Of a stretch of DNA of 64,000 bases, positions 22,780 to 33,411 are shown piece by piece. The notes beneath the pieces are model-generated. The model was given only the letters and a program-made list of their open reading frames with translations, had not been told where the DNA came from and ran no database searches. The stretch's first letter is position 1. Each line of letters starts with the position of its first letter. Position numbers and translations under genes: made by a program. The stretch comes from Eleginops maclovinus (Eukaryota; Chordata; Actinopteri; Perciformes; Eleginopidae), in assembly GCF_036324505.1 (NCBI RefSeq), contig NC_086366.1:7255427-7319426 (forward strand), given 5' to 3'.

Positions 22780-25700
22780 ATATTGAATACAAAGGTCAAA
22801 GATTGGCCGCCACTGCTGGTGACAGCTTCATCCATCAATCAATTAGCCACATCCTGAATGGGCCTCCTTAAGCTGCCTTTCATTTAAAAGCAGTGAAGTA
22901 GTGAAAAACAAAAAAACAAAAAACACACACAGCTGCATACATTAAGTGATGTGGAGAGTTCCATTCTAAAACATGGTGGCCAGATTTGGTTCTCAATCTG
23001 TATTTGATCCAATCCCTAGGTAAGAAGGGCGCCCATTGACATTTGGTGAATGCATCGTCATCCAGTGACTAATTGCGATGCCGTTCAATAGGCATTGTCT
23101 TTCAATTCTTCTTTGTCAAAACGTTCCACGAACTGGGATCACTTCAAATCAATACCTGACAACTCAATACTGCACATTTAGGCCTCACTGGTGGTGTGTG
23201 TAGACAGGAGAGCAGTGAAACAGCACCTGGATGAAGCTGTCTGACAGGTTTTATTATCCAGGCTCTGCAATCGAAGGGACTGCAAGGATACCGTGGTGCC
23301 TTAGATTATGTCCTTCCCCGAAAGAACTGTGACAGTGATCGTTCTGATAGAGCTGTCAGTGTAACAGCAATAAGACACACAACTTTTTCTGGTGATGTGA
23401 GCATGACTCTAGAGAGAAATTAATCCCAGGTGTCGTCTTATAGTGTGGGATCTAGAGGGCACAGAAACTGTTGTTTTGCCTCCACACAAAGCATTTCAAT
23501 TATCAACTCAGATTGGAAGGCGTCATTGTGCTGCCAACATGTCCTTGCTCTATTTAAAAGCTCCATTGAAAGGTCGCTACTATTTATTCGTCTGTTAAAT
23601 GCTTTCATCAGAATGAAAGCAAAAGCAATGCTAAACTGCATTGTCAGGCTGTGTGGCAGTCATCGATTCTCATAATCCTTCAACATACAATATCAGAATA
23701 CTGCATGTACGTGCATCAAAGTCGATTTCTAGACAATTTCAATGTGTGTGCCCAGGCATATGCAACCCACTTTTTGATGATGCCATAAGGGTCTGTTGGG
23801 GAAGGATTGAAGATCTGTTCCTATCCAGGCTTGCCAATGTCCCATAGGGTGTGAGGGGAGGGAACACAGGGGATGAGGAGTGAGACAGGGCACAGCTGTG
23901 GAGCCAGATCGCGTCACTGGAGCTGGGCCAACATAGACAAAGACCTGGATGTCCTTGTGTTCTTGTTGTGCCCTTACTCTCCTTTTTCTCCCACTGCATA
24001 CTGTGACACCTACAATGTCATAGTGGAGTAGCACGGCGCAGTTACTTCATAGCAGCTCTTAATTGTATTTGCCTTCCCGCCAGCAGCACGGAGAAGTGTG
24101 GTTTTGCAAAGGCTGGATGAAAATCTCATTAAATAGGTTAACACCGACATCCTCCAGCACAAACCCAATATAGCTTTAGAGAAAATATTAATGAAAAGAA
24201 ATCAAAGTGGGTACTGTAAAGCACACCCATGTGGAGAAAACCTTAAATTGCGACAGCTCTCACTCCCTCTTTCTCTTTGTCATTGCGTGCATGCTTTCTT
24301 TCACTTGCCTTCTTCCCCTCACTTAGCCTGTCTTTCTCTTTATCTGTCCTCTAGGTGAAGAAGCTTCCTAAACACTTGCGGGATGCTCAGATCTCTACAG
24401 AGAGAACCCATTTGATTTCTGACCCTGCCAAGAAGCCACGTCAGCGATACGTACAGAAGGATGGCAAATGCAACGTTCACCACGGAAACGTTCAAGAGAC
24501 CTACCGATACCTTAGTGACTTGTTCACTACACTGGTGGACCTACGCTGGCGTCTTAGTCTCTTCATTTTCACCTTGGTTTATGTAGTCAACTGGCTTTTC
24601 TTCGGCTTTCTATGGTGGCTGATAGCGCTCATTCGTGGGGATCTGGTGCATGCTGATGAGGAGGGCTGGACCCCCTGTGTGGAAAACCTCAACAGTTTTG
24701 TCTCAGCTTTCCTCTTCTCCATTGAAACAGAGACCACCATTGGGTATGGTTATCGTGTAATCACAGAAAAATGCCCTGAGGGTATCATACTGCTTTTGGT
24801 GCAGGCCATCTTGGGTTCTATTGTTAACGCCATGATGGTGGGCTGCATGTTTGTCAAGATCTCACAGCCAAAGAATCGCGCCGAGACCCTCATGTTCTCG
24901 CACAAAGCTGTCATATCGGTGCGTGACAACAAGATGTGCCTGATGTTTCGGGTGGGGGACCTGAGGAACTCTCACATCGTGGAGGCATCGATCAGAGCGA
25001 AGCTGATCCGCTCGCAGCAAACCAAGGAGGGGGAGTTCATCCCGCTCAACCAGACTGACATCAACATTGGATTTGACACGGGAGACGACCGGCTGTTCCT
25101 GGTGTCACCTCTTATCATCTCTCACGAGATCAACGAGAAGAGCCCTTTCTGGGAGATGACACTGGCACAAATGGAAAAGGAGGAGTTTGAGATCGTCGTT
25201 ATCCTTGAGGGCATGGTGGAGGCCACAGGTAGGATGGGGGGATGATGAAGGGAAGACATATGGGGGCAATGGGGAATGGATCAGGGAAAGGGTAGAGAGG
25301 GAGAAAGGTTGAATGGGAAGACAAATGGAGAATGTGTTATTGGATAGAGAGAGACAGATATTGATGACATGTTTGATACAGGAATTAAGCTGAGTGGGAG
25401 GGATGGTAAGATAGATAAATGGATGGAAAGAAAAAAAGTGGCTCAAGTGGAGGGATGAATTGATCAAAAGAGGCGGGGGGGCAAGAGGGAGTACCTTTGA
25501 GTGCTGCAGATTGCAATACATATTACTAGCCTAATGGATGGAAAGACAGGGAGACTAACTACCGATAAAACCTTTAAAATGAGACATAAACCATAATGCA
25601 TTCTACTTTGAAATACAACATTTAATGTGGAGTTTATTATTTGAATGGTGAGAGAGGTGGCAATTTTTTTTTCATTACTCCTTCAACTGCGGTCTTCGTC

Positions 25701-28700
25701 AGCGTGATCATATCGACACATTTAAAGTTTTTTTTTTTCTCCGGAAAATTGAAAGCTTGTCACGCGACACATGCCTTTGTAGGCAACTCTGACAGAGCCT
25801 GCATTTCCACTGTTGCTAATTCAAGGTTATATCTTGTTTATTTTTAAATGTATGAAGTGTAGCTACCCACATTGCTGGTCTATGTTTTGAGTAAAGTCCA
25901 AGCTGTCCTAAAAATTGCTCCGGGCTGGATACATTTAGGGGGCAGACATGGCCAGGTGTGTCTGTAAAGTTTCAGAAATCTCCCATTTACCATCATGAGA
26001 GGTAGCTGATAACAATCAAAGTGAAATCAAAGCAGATTGTAATGTCCAAGTTCTATCCAAAGGGATTTTCAAAAACACACAATTTCTCATTCAAGCTATG
26101 TTTTGGGAGAAATACACTACAAATATCATTACTTTTTTTATATGGATAATAAATATTAATGGCTCATATCCAGCAAGTAATTATCTCATAAAAAAACTCA
26201 AACTGAGAAAGATTAAAATCATTATCAGATAATGTTCATGAATTGCAAATAAAAACGGATTATTAAACACATTTATTTTACCACATCACGAGTGGGAAGC
26301 TGTCAAAGAATTTGATGGATGAGTGGGAGGTGAAAAGGCTTCATGTATTTTTTTAATGGCTAGCCACTTGTTTTTACTGGTGACATCCAGAGTGTGATTT
26401 AAGGTAAATTATAAGTCAGGCTTTGGAAATCACACCAAGCATTTGATTCTCAACTACTCATTCAGCATTAGGGATAAAATGTAAACCAAGATACTTCATA
26501 AATAAATATATTCCATAAACTATGTGATATAAACTGGATATACATCGTCATTAACAGCTATCGTTTGAAAGGCATCTTGGTAGTGTGCATTCAATTTAAA
26601 CTGTGCATAAAGTTCTCAGCTCTAATTTACATTCAGCGGTGTATATAACTTGGTACAGACAATAAATTGAAAATGTCGGCAGGGCTGCCAACTCTTACCC
26701 ACTGAATTGTGAGACTAACCCTTTAGACATTTTTCCCAAACTCTCACTTCAACTGTCCTTTATTTCATTTTGTTAGATTTATTTCAGTAAGACTCAGACA
26801 CTGCATGGCTTAAGTGCATAGAATAATGGATAAATATATCAAATGGTACAGTAAAAAATGTGTTGCTGGTATCAAACAAATTAGAGTATACAATTATTAA
26901 AGTTGCAGGCACCCATGAATACAGGGGAAAACATGTTGAGCCCTTGGAGCTGATTCTATTTTTGAACTGTCCATTTGAATAAATGTATTTGATAGGGACA
27001 TATGTAGCATGGTAATGATCTAGGTACATGTTGCAGGTCTCAGACTTTCATGCTGTGAAAGAGACTTATTAAGATGCTCAAGGCAGACAAGGTGCAAAAA
27101 ATGACAAAATATGGCTTTTATGGAAATATTTTAGTTTAAAATGTTATCACTAATCCATACCAACGTTTGACTGTATTACCTATAACCTGAAAGTTTCCAT
27201 TTATCGCTTCCACTTATTGTTGTCCAAGCATTTGTTAGTTTAAAAATACAAGAATAGGGAAATAATGGGATGAAACGTGCCATTTAGTGCCCCGTGGCTC
27301 AGTTTATGCTATCATTAAAAAATGAGGTTTTACCTTGAGAAGTGATCCTGTGTTTAAAAAATTCAAAAGTGGTTAGGCATGTATTAGATGGAAAATGTTT
27401 TATTAAGTGTGGACGCCAGAGAAGCAACCCAACTATGTTCTATGTTATCAAAGCTGCCTCGAAACATAATTTAAAAGCACCGAGGTAACTAATTGCTTTT
27501 AGTAGCCCGAGGTTGTTTTAAAAAGTTAGTTGGCTGACTGTATAAAAGCCTACTTTTAGCAAAATATTGAAAACAGATTCAAACGTGAGTGTCATTGTGT
27601 GCCCTCTGTCCTCCCAGACTGTCCTTGTAGTTGTGGTAGGACAGGTGTTCATAACCAGATTTCATGTCCCCACAAATCAAAGTTGTCATGAGACAATCCA
27701 TCAGCAGAAACGTGGTTTTGGGTACCTGAATGAATCAAGTTAGAGTTGCCACTGCTTAGGTTGCGTGCCAATTATATGCTGAGTCAGCACAGGAAGCCTT
27801 AAGCCACAAACCATAAAGGCATACTACAACTAGTAAAGAGAAAATGCAAAACACATATATAATAGCTTTACTATGAAGCTTAGGTTGTGATTTGTTATAT
27901 ATTGTGACTTTTAGGCATTGCCAGCTCAGTAAAAGGCTGTAGCTGGATGTTTAGGTGGAGGTCATGAAGTAAACCCTTCTGAAGTGCTTTGAGGAGCAGC
28001 AGCAGTCAACATCTGCGATGACGTACTGGCATTCTGATGTGTCGGTGAAGCCTCGGAAAAGCAAAGGTGTAACTAATAACATTAATGAAAGGCTTTTTAT
28101 ATGTTGATATGCCAGTAAACCAGCATGCACAGCCTCAATACTGAAACACGTACATGGAAAGCATCCTTTATTTATGTTACTTTAAAGTATTTTAATTAAT
28201 TACCAATTGCTGATGTTTGTTGGTAAGTTGTCTATACAGAAGTTTTTTTTAACCTCCTGTCTACCATCGTGTTACTATACATAAATTTAAATATATGACT
28301 TACTTTATACAATATAATATTTAAATTATGATCCAATTTAAGTTTATACACGTACAGATATCCAATTTTTATTCCTTTAAATGTCTGAGAATAAGAATTT
28401 GTGTTTATAAGAGTTTTTATGATTCAAATAAATGAAAGTTTTAACGAGGATTCATTCTACAGTTTCAAATAAATATATTAGTTAAAACAACCGTATTCTC
28501 AAATCACAAGTGCTCCTTGTTCAGCAAGCAGCAATCAAGATAAAGACGCATGCACCTAGTTTCTGTATCTAATCTATGAGAACAAGAAAGATTAATTCGT
28601 GTCTGGCACCAAAGCTACAGCACAGGAATAGCGGACACAATAAATTACAATATTGTACCATTGGATTTAAAATTACAAGAGTGTCTTCAAATAGGATAGT

Positions 28701-31700
28701 TGGAAGTATTCTAAGAGCTGTATCTGTAAAATGTATCATATTGGAAGATGTGGGATGTCCTCTTTTGTTTTCTAGTGAATGATCTATCCCTTAGGAAGTT
28801 AATATCTAAGTGTTAACATCAACAATAACTGTGCAAGATACCACCACTCAAAGCGTTTTTTTCCGGGTATCCTTGCTCCTCTTCACTTTAATGTAATTTG
28901 TTTGTTGTTTGGAAGATGGGAACATTTTCTGGAGATGGGCACACACTGAAAATAACATTTGAAAGTTTAAATATTCTGGACGCGGGTACAGATTTAATGC
29001 AATAAGTTGTCAAACGTTCACCCTGCCTAAAATGTGTTTCTGTGCTGCTGTAGGTCTACAGAGAACCACAGTTCAACATAATGAGTGTAGTTCAGTTTTA
29101 TTTCCAAATACCAAGTTTAAAATGTACAGCAGAAAAGGCAGGAGCTGCTTTTGTCTGCCACAGCAGTCTGGTGTCTACATTCCAAACCTGAATGAAAGCT
29201 TCCCAACTTAAGGACATTCACAACCTGCTATTTCAGAAAATGAAAGCAATGAAATGGCACAAGTACACACAGTCCCAAGTATTCTGTAACCTCTTTTAGT
29301 ACAATGGCTACTGCTCGTGTTCCAACCGTCAAGTCCTAAAGCAAATCACAGCTCATGTTCTTCTACGCACAAAGCACCCTGCAGCACACAATTTTCAATG
29401 CTGAATGCTAAAAACATCAGGTATTTTTTTAGAAAAGATGCAGGAGGAAAAACTTAATTCGCTGATCTGGCACCAAGAGCTCAGCAGCACAGGAAAGCGG
29501 GACACAATAAATTACAATATTTGGTACCATTGGGATTTAAAAATTACAAGAGTGTCTTCAAATATGGATAGTTGGAAGTATTCCTAAGAGCTGTATCTGT
29601 AAAATGTATCATATTGGAAGATGTGGGATTGTCCTCCTTTGTTTTTCTAGTGAATGATCTAATCCCTTAGGAAGTTATTAATATCTAAACGTGGTTAAAC
29701 ATCAAATCAACTTAAACCAATTCGCATTAGCAAAAAACTGAAGCAGGGTTTGTGATGACTATCAGTTAAACTGTTCATATAATATCTTGAAGTCTGAAGT
29801 CAAAAGCACCTGAACTTTTGAAATGTGGATAAATACTGGATAAAAAATCCTGCTTTTAAATGTGAATTGGACATGATACTAATAGAGCTTCACAAAGTAG
29901 AAGATGTAAAACAAACACATCAAACAATGTGCCAACACCCTTAATAGACACTATAGAAAATATGTTTCATAGTGACAGAAAGACGCTATATTGTCTTTGA
30001 TGATCCAGTGACAGAAATAACAAACAAGTTAAATGTGGAAACTAGGCCACTCATATCCAGAGGGAAAGCTGAAGAAAAGGTGCTAAAGCCCCTCCTCTCA
30101 CCGTGACATTGGACACCAAATCAATTTGGCATCTTACTTACATCTATTTTAGAGCACATTACAGTTTGATTTTATTTGTGATGTAATGCTTTTACAAATA
30201 GACAGAGCATTATGTAACTAAGCAGCTGGGTGAGTACCTATGGTGAGTCAGATGTTTAGAGGTAAAGTGATCCACCACCCATGACCTGTCTTTCTCACCC
30301 CTTTTGAGCATGACAGCTTCTGATTACCCTCATAACTGTGAGCATGGTTAGCCAAAGACAACAACACACATGGGTGGCATTGGTCTTGCCAAAGCAGGAT
30401 GGGAATTTGCAATCGTAAGACTAATTAAAGTTACAAACTCGGAGATCCTGGAGATTGGAGATTCAAATTGGCGGCACCTACAGTATGGTGACAAGCAGGT
30501 GTGTTTATGGATTAGTGGGCAATAGGCTCAGTGAAAAATAGGATACCTCATTTGTTGATAGATACTAGTGACTCAACAGACAGGTATTTAATTAATAATC
30601 TTCAAAATGATGACTTTGGAGAACTAAATGTTTCTTGGTTTTGAAGTGAGAGTGTAGGACTAGATGCTAGTTTTGTCACACATATATGATCTGTTGTTAA
30701 ACCACCTTTTCTTCTACTTTTTTGCAATTCAGGCAGGCATTTGTGTAGGCCCTAAAAGGTAGTGTAGAAATGCTCTTCAAAATACTCAATTTGTATCTTA
30801 TTTATGATTATGTTGAATCCCCCAAAAAGATAGTGCCTTACCACTAATACTAATGAGAATGCCTCTTGTCACCACCAATCCGAAGACTCCTACTGTACAG
30901 TGGCAATAGGCTAATCATGTGTTTGGTTCTGACTTTGAAGGTATTGTTTTGTTTGTTTGTTTGTTTGTTTGTTTATTTCAAGTCATAATTTGCATGGCTA
31001 ATTATCTGTAGCTCAGGCGTCCCTTTTATATTAAGCTGATATTGCCTAGCTGTGGCTATCTCAATTTGTGTGCAATTTCGAATCGGCACGGCAAGAATCG
31101 TGGAAAGACCTAGAAATGTACAATTTCATTAACATTACAAGAGACCAAGTCTCTCTCTCTCTTTCCACAAAATGTGCTTATAGTTCAGAAAATAAACACT
31201 GGCACTTTTATAATGCTGTGTGTGAATTTACCATGTATCTTATCAGCAAAACAGCTCATACTTTTTAAACAAAAAAAGCCCTTTCTTTTTCGATCAGTAA
31301 GTTTAGAGAAGTCACTGTGTAGGTCTTGGCCTTTTCTGTGCACAAGGACTGTATAACCATTACTGTTTTACTGATGCTGTCTCTCTTTCTGTTTCTCTTT
31401 CCTTTCTTTTCATCTGTGTGTGTGTTTGTTTGTATCCATGTCCTTTCTGATTGTGTCCTTGTGTGCATGTGGACACATAAACCCATTCCTGTGACAGGGA
31501 TGACATGTCAGGCACGAAGTTCCTACCTGGACACAGAGGTACTTTGGGGCTACCGCTTCACACCAGTGCTCTCCCTGGAGAAGGGCTTCTACGAAGTAGA
31601 CTACAACAACTTCCACGAAATCTACGAGACCAACACCCCAACCTGCAGCGCTAAGGAGCTAGCTGCTAAGCTTCGGGAGGGGCCACTATTGCCTCAGCTT

Positions 31701-31883
31701 TCGCTCCTCAGCCCTGAGCCCAAAATGCATACTTTTGACACCCTAGACAGCATGTCCGAACGGGACCCGCTCAGCCCGGAAGAGGAGAAGGAGGAGAGAG
31801 ATTCAGGAGGTGACAGAGGAGAGACTAATGGCTCAGCAGCAGCTTTGGAGGATCTGCCCCTTGCTGATGGACTGCCTGACTGA
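22121..31883 (+). CDS. kcnj5: Kir3.4 / GIRK4 inward rectifier potassium channel, full coding region in three exons
   Basis: Join of 22121-22183, 24355-25228 and 31498-31883, giving 440 residues (human is 419). The N-terminus (MAGDSR...MEIGVTP) is diagnostic for Kir3.4 rather than Kir3.1, 3.2 or 3.3. Cytoplasmic N-domain about 1-86, M1 helix about 87-112, pore helix and selectivity filter TIGYG at 149-153, M2 about 160-190, then the cytoplasmic C-domain. Numbering is colinear with human through the core: S143 in the pore helix, G151, T158, L168, rectification-tuning N179, Na+-sensing D223 and G-beta-gamma-linked L339 are all present. Known role: K+ channel subunit opened by G-beta-gamma with PIP2, in the plasma membrane of cardiac, endocrine and neuronal cells. 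Introns are phase 0 and phase 1, with GT-AG ends. Odd points: N195 replaces a usual lysine in the PKKRAETL motif, and the tail is longer, acidic and ends LPD. No disruption is seen, so the gene is probably functional. Confidence 0.95.
22184..24354 (+). other. kcnj5: kcnj5 coding intron 1 (2171 bases, phase 0)
   Basis: Donor GTATAA, acceptor CTCTAG with a strong CT-rich tract. It contains the poly-C/(CA)n tract and nothing else recognised. Confidence 0.9.
22722..22778. repeat. Poly-C plus (CA)n microsatellite
   Basis: Eleven C then about 23 CA units in kcnj5 coding intron 1. Confidence 0.95.
24355..25228 (+). CDS. kcnj5: kcnj5 second coding exon: membrane and pore core
   Basis: 874 bases (291 codons plus one base) encode residues 22-312 and the first base of Gly313. 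The acceptor is the pyrimidine-rich tract ending ctag at 24351-24354 and the donor is GT at 25229. The first codon is GTG (Val), so this is an exon and not an initiation site. It encodes KKPRQRY, the M1 helix with its WWLI end, pore helix SIETET, filter TIGYG, M2 with [10 protein letters not shown], and the cytoplasmic core through GDLRNSH (Na+ site) and ISHEIN to [16 protein letters not shown] at about 192-200 carries Asn where mammalian Kir3.1, 3.2 and 3.4 have Lys. Every canonical Kir element expected in this stretch is present. Confidence 0.96.
28576..28825. repeat. Near-duplicate segment, copy 1 (indel-rich)
   Basis: Collinear with 29440-29715 over about 250 bases. The differences are overwhelmingly one-base losses in this copy, many in homopolymers (TTTGG to TG, GGG to GG, AAAAA to AAAA). 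The pattern resembles long-read sequencing error rather than evolution. It lies in kcnj5 intron 2. Confidence 0.75.
29440..29715. repeat. Near-duplicate segment, copy 2
   Basis: Same sequence as 28576-28825 but with fuller homopolymers. About 600 bases separate the copies, and I saw no similarity continuing beyond either side. Confidence 0.75.
30945..30974. repeat. (GTTT)n microsatellite
   Basis: About seven GTTT units in kcnj5 coding intron 2, about 520 bases before the last exon. Confidence 0.9.
31498..31883 (+). CDS. kcnj5: kcnj5 last coding exon: C-terminal cytoplasmic domain
   Basis: The acceptor AG at 31496-31497 is followed by GG, which completes Gly313 (phase 1 intron), then MTCQARSSY, the hallmark junction of Kir3 channels. 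The exon encodes 127 further residues to a TGA at 31881-31883. The conserved part runs through [20 protein letters not shown] (L339 precedes EKG) and YETNTP. After SAKELAAK the tail becomes Ser/Glu/Asp/Gly-rich and fits no domain I recognise. It ends ...GLPD, so it lacks the ESKV-type PDZ ligand of Kir3.2 and Kir3.3, as human Kir3.4 also does. The frame is open upstream of 31498, but the junction match shows that part is intron. Confidence 0.95.
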
Positions 31884-32690
31884 TGTGACTGGGCGGCCAC
31901 ATCAGCAAAAAAATCCAAGAGAGACTGGGCAAGAGGACAGGACAATATAATGCTTTATTTAGTCAATGACCAGCTTGTTCCTTTGCAATGCTTGGAGATA
32001 CAAGACATCCAGCCCCCGACTCATGCAATACTCCTCTACTAGAGTGTCAATCTATAGTATAGATTGGTTTTGTAGACACGTAAGTACATACACAGACACA
32101 CACGTGCAGTATCTATATCTACACTTAAAGGTTGGTGGCTCAGATTGTCTTTTTATAATCGTAACGACCACTTACTGCTCTAACAGCTCAAGTTGTATAA
32201 TGTGAACTTGAGCTGAAACTGGTAGCCATGACGGAGTACCATGGGCTTATTATGGATACTCCAATATTCTCATTTTAGAGTGTGTTGATTCAGCTTCATT
32301 TGAACAAAGCATCATCCTCATATCTCTGCTAATGTGTCTGACAGTCCGCCTCTGAGTGAAAATGGAACCTTGTTATTGACAATTTTTAAAACGTGGAATA
32401 TTATTATTTCCTTTCTCTGTCAGTGTTGTTATTATTCTGTGTCAGTTACCCAATTCACCCAGGAAGAAATATATGAGGCTCCTAGTTGCATTGGCATAAG
32501 AAGACGTAGGAAAATGTTCTATAAAAGGCAATGTGCACTGGCAACCACTATCAAAACAAATTTGCTTTCTTTCTTCCCACCTTCCTCGTGGTTGTACTAT
32601 CATAAATCCCCAATCATAGTGTCCGATTGTCTTTACAAAATACTGGGAGCGTGGACCTAAAATAAACCAGCTAGTACCTCATTTTATACT
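31884..32690 (+). other. kcnj5: kcnj5 3' UTR with poly(A) signal
   Basis: After the TGA at 31881 the plus strand has no continuing coding frame. The first clean AATAAA on this strand is at 32661-32666, about 780 bases downstream, so a proximal 3' end near 32680-32690 is plausible. Later signals could give longer forms. No repeat is evident in it. The short open frames here have no recognisable content. Confidence 0.5.
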
Positions 32691-33308
32691 CATTTAAGGG
32701 TTTGAAATTAACAATAACATCTAGGCCAATGCTGGTAAAAGCTGTAGATGTTACTGACCGACTTTCAAAACATCTTGACTGGTTAAAGATTAAATATCAC
32801 TTCCAGCTGCAGCAACTAAAACATTAATTTCAAGCCCTTTTCTTGGTATGTAAAGCACAATTGTCCATGGGGTGTCTTCACACTGATCTGTCCACCTACC
32901 TAGCCCCTGCTTTAGGCTGGTGCATGTCAGCCCTAGTTAAAAGTGACATTCAGATGTAGATTGAAATATTTATATGAAAACCATCGATGCTCTAATGCTG
33001 TTTCAAATGTTCTGGATTTTTACACACCACAAAAACATGAATATTTCAGATGCTCTTTAAGCAGTATGAAATACATGGTGTAAGCTTTTGTTTGTTTTGT
33101 TTTTGTTTTAAATATTAAAAGATATCCAACCTTGATGCTTTTCAGCTACATGGAAATTGAGTCTACTGAAGATAGGAACAGGTTTTCTGTCTAATCTCAC
33201 AAGTTTAGCATCTGGCTCATGAGCCGGAATGTTTGCCATTTCTTTTCTGTAATTACTTCTTCCGAACTTCATCTTTACTGCTCACCTTATGATTTGAAAT
33301 CTTTATAG

Positions 33309-33411
<103 letters not shown>

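Larger units (their letters stand above)
25229..31497 (+). other. kcnj5: kcnj5 coding intron 2 (6269 bases as assembled, phase 1)
   Basis: Donor GTAGGA, acceptor GACAG. It holds the near-duplicate pair at 28576/29440 and a (GTTT)n tract. Its true length may be shorter if the duplication is an assembly error. Confidence 0.9.

Noticed and set aside
24355..24357. GTG at the start of the long kcnj5 frame as an initiation codon
   Set aside because: It directly follows a splice acceptor and encodes Val22. The true start is the ATG at 22121.
26670..26730. Possible transposon end (AGGGCTGCCAACTCTTACCC)
   Set aside because: It resembles a fish repeat start, but no matching second end or target duplication was found.
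28576..29587. Two similar short frames (28576 and 29405) as a duplicated gene
   Set aside because: They are parts of the near-duplicate non-coding segment, and the frames are not preserved between the two copies.
31326..31497. Upstream extension of the last kcnj5 exon's open frame
   Set aside because: The AG at 31496-31497 and the exact Kir3 junction (EAT-G-MTCQ) show the extension is intron.
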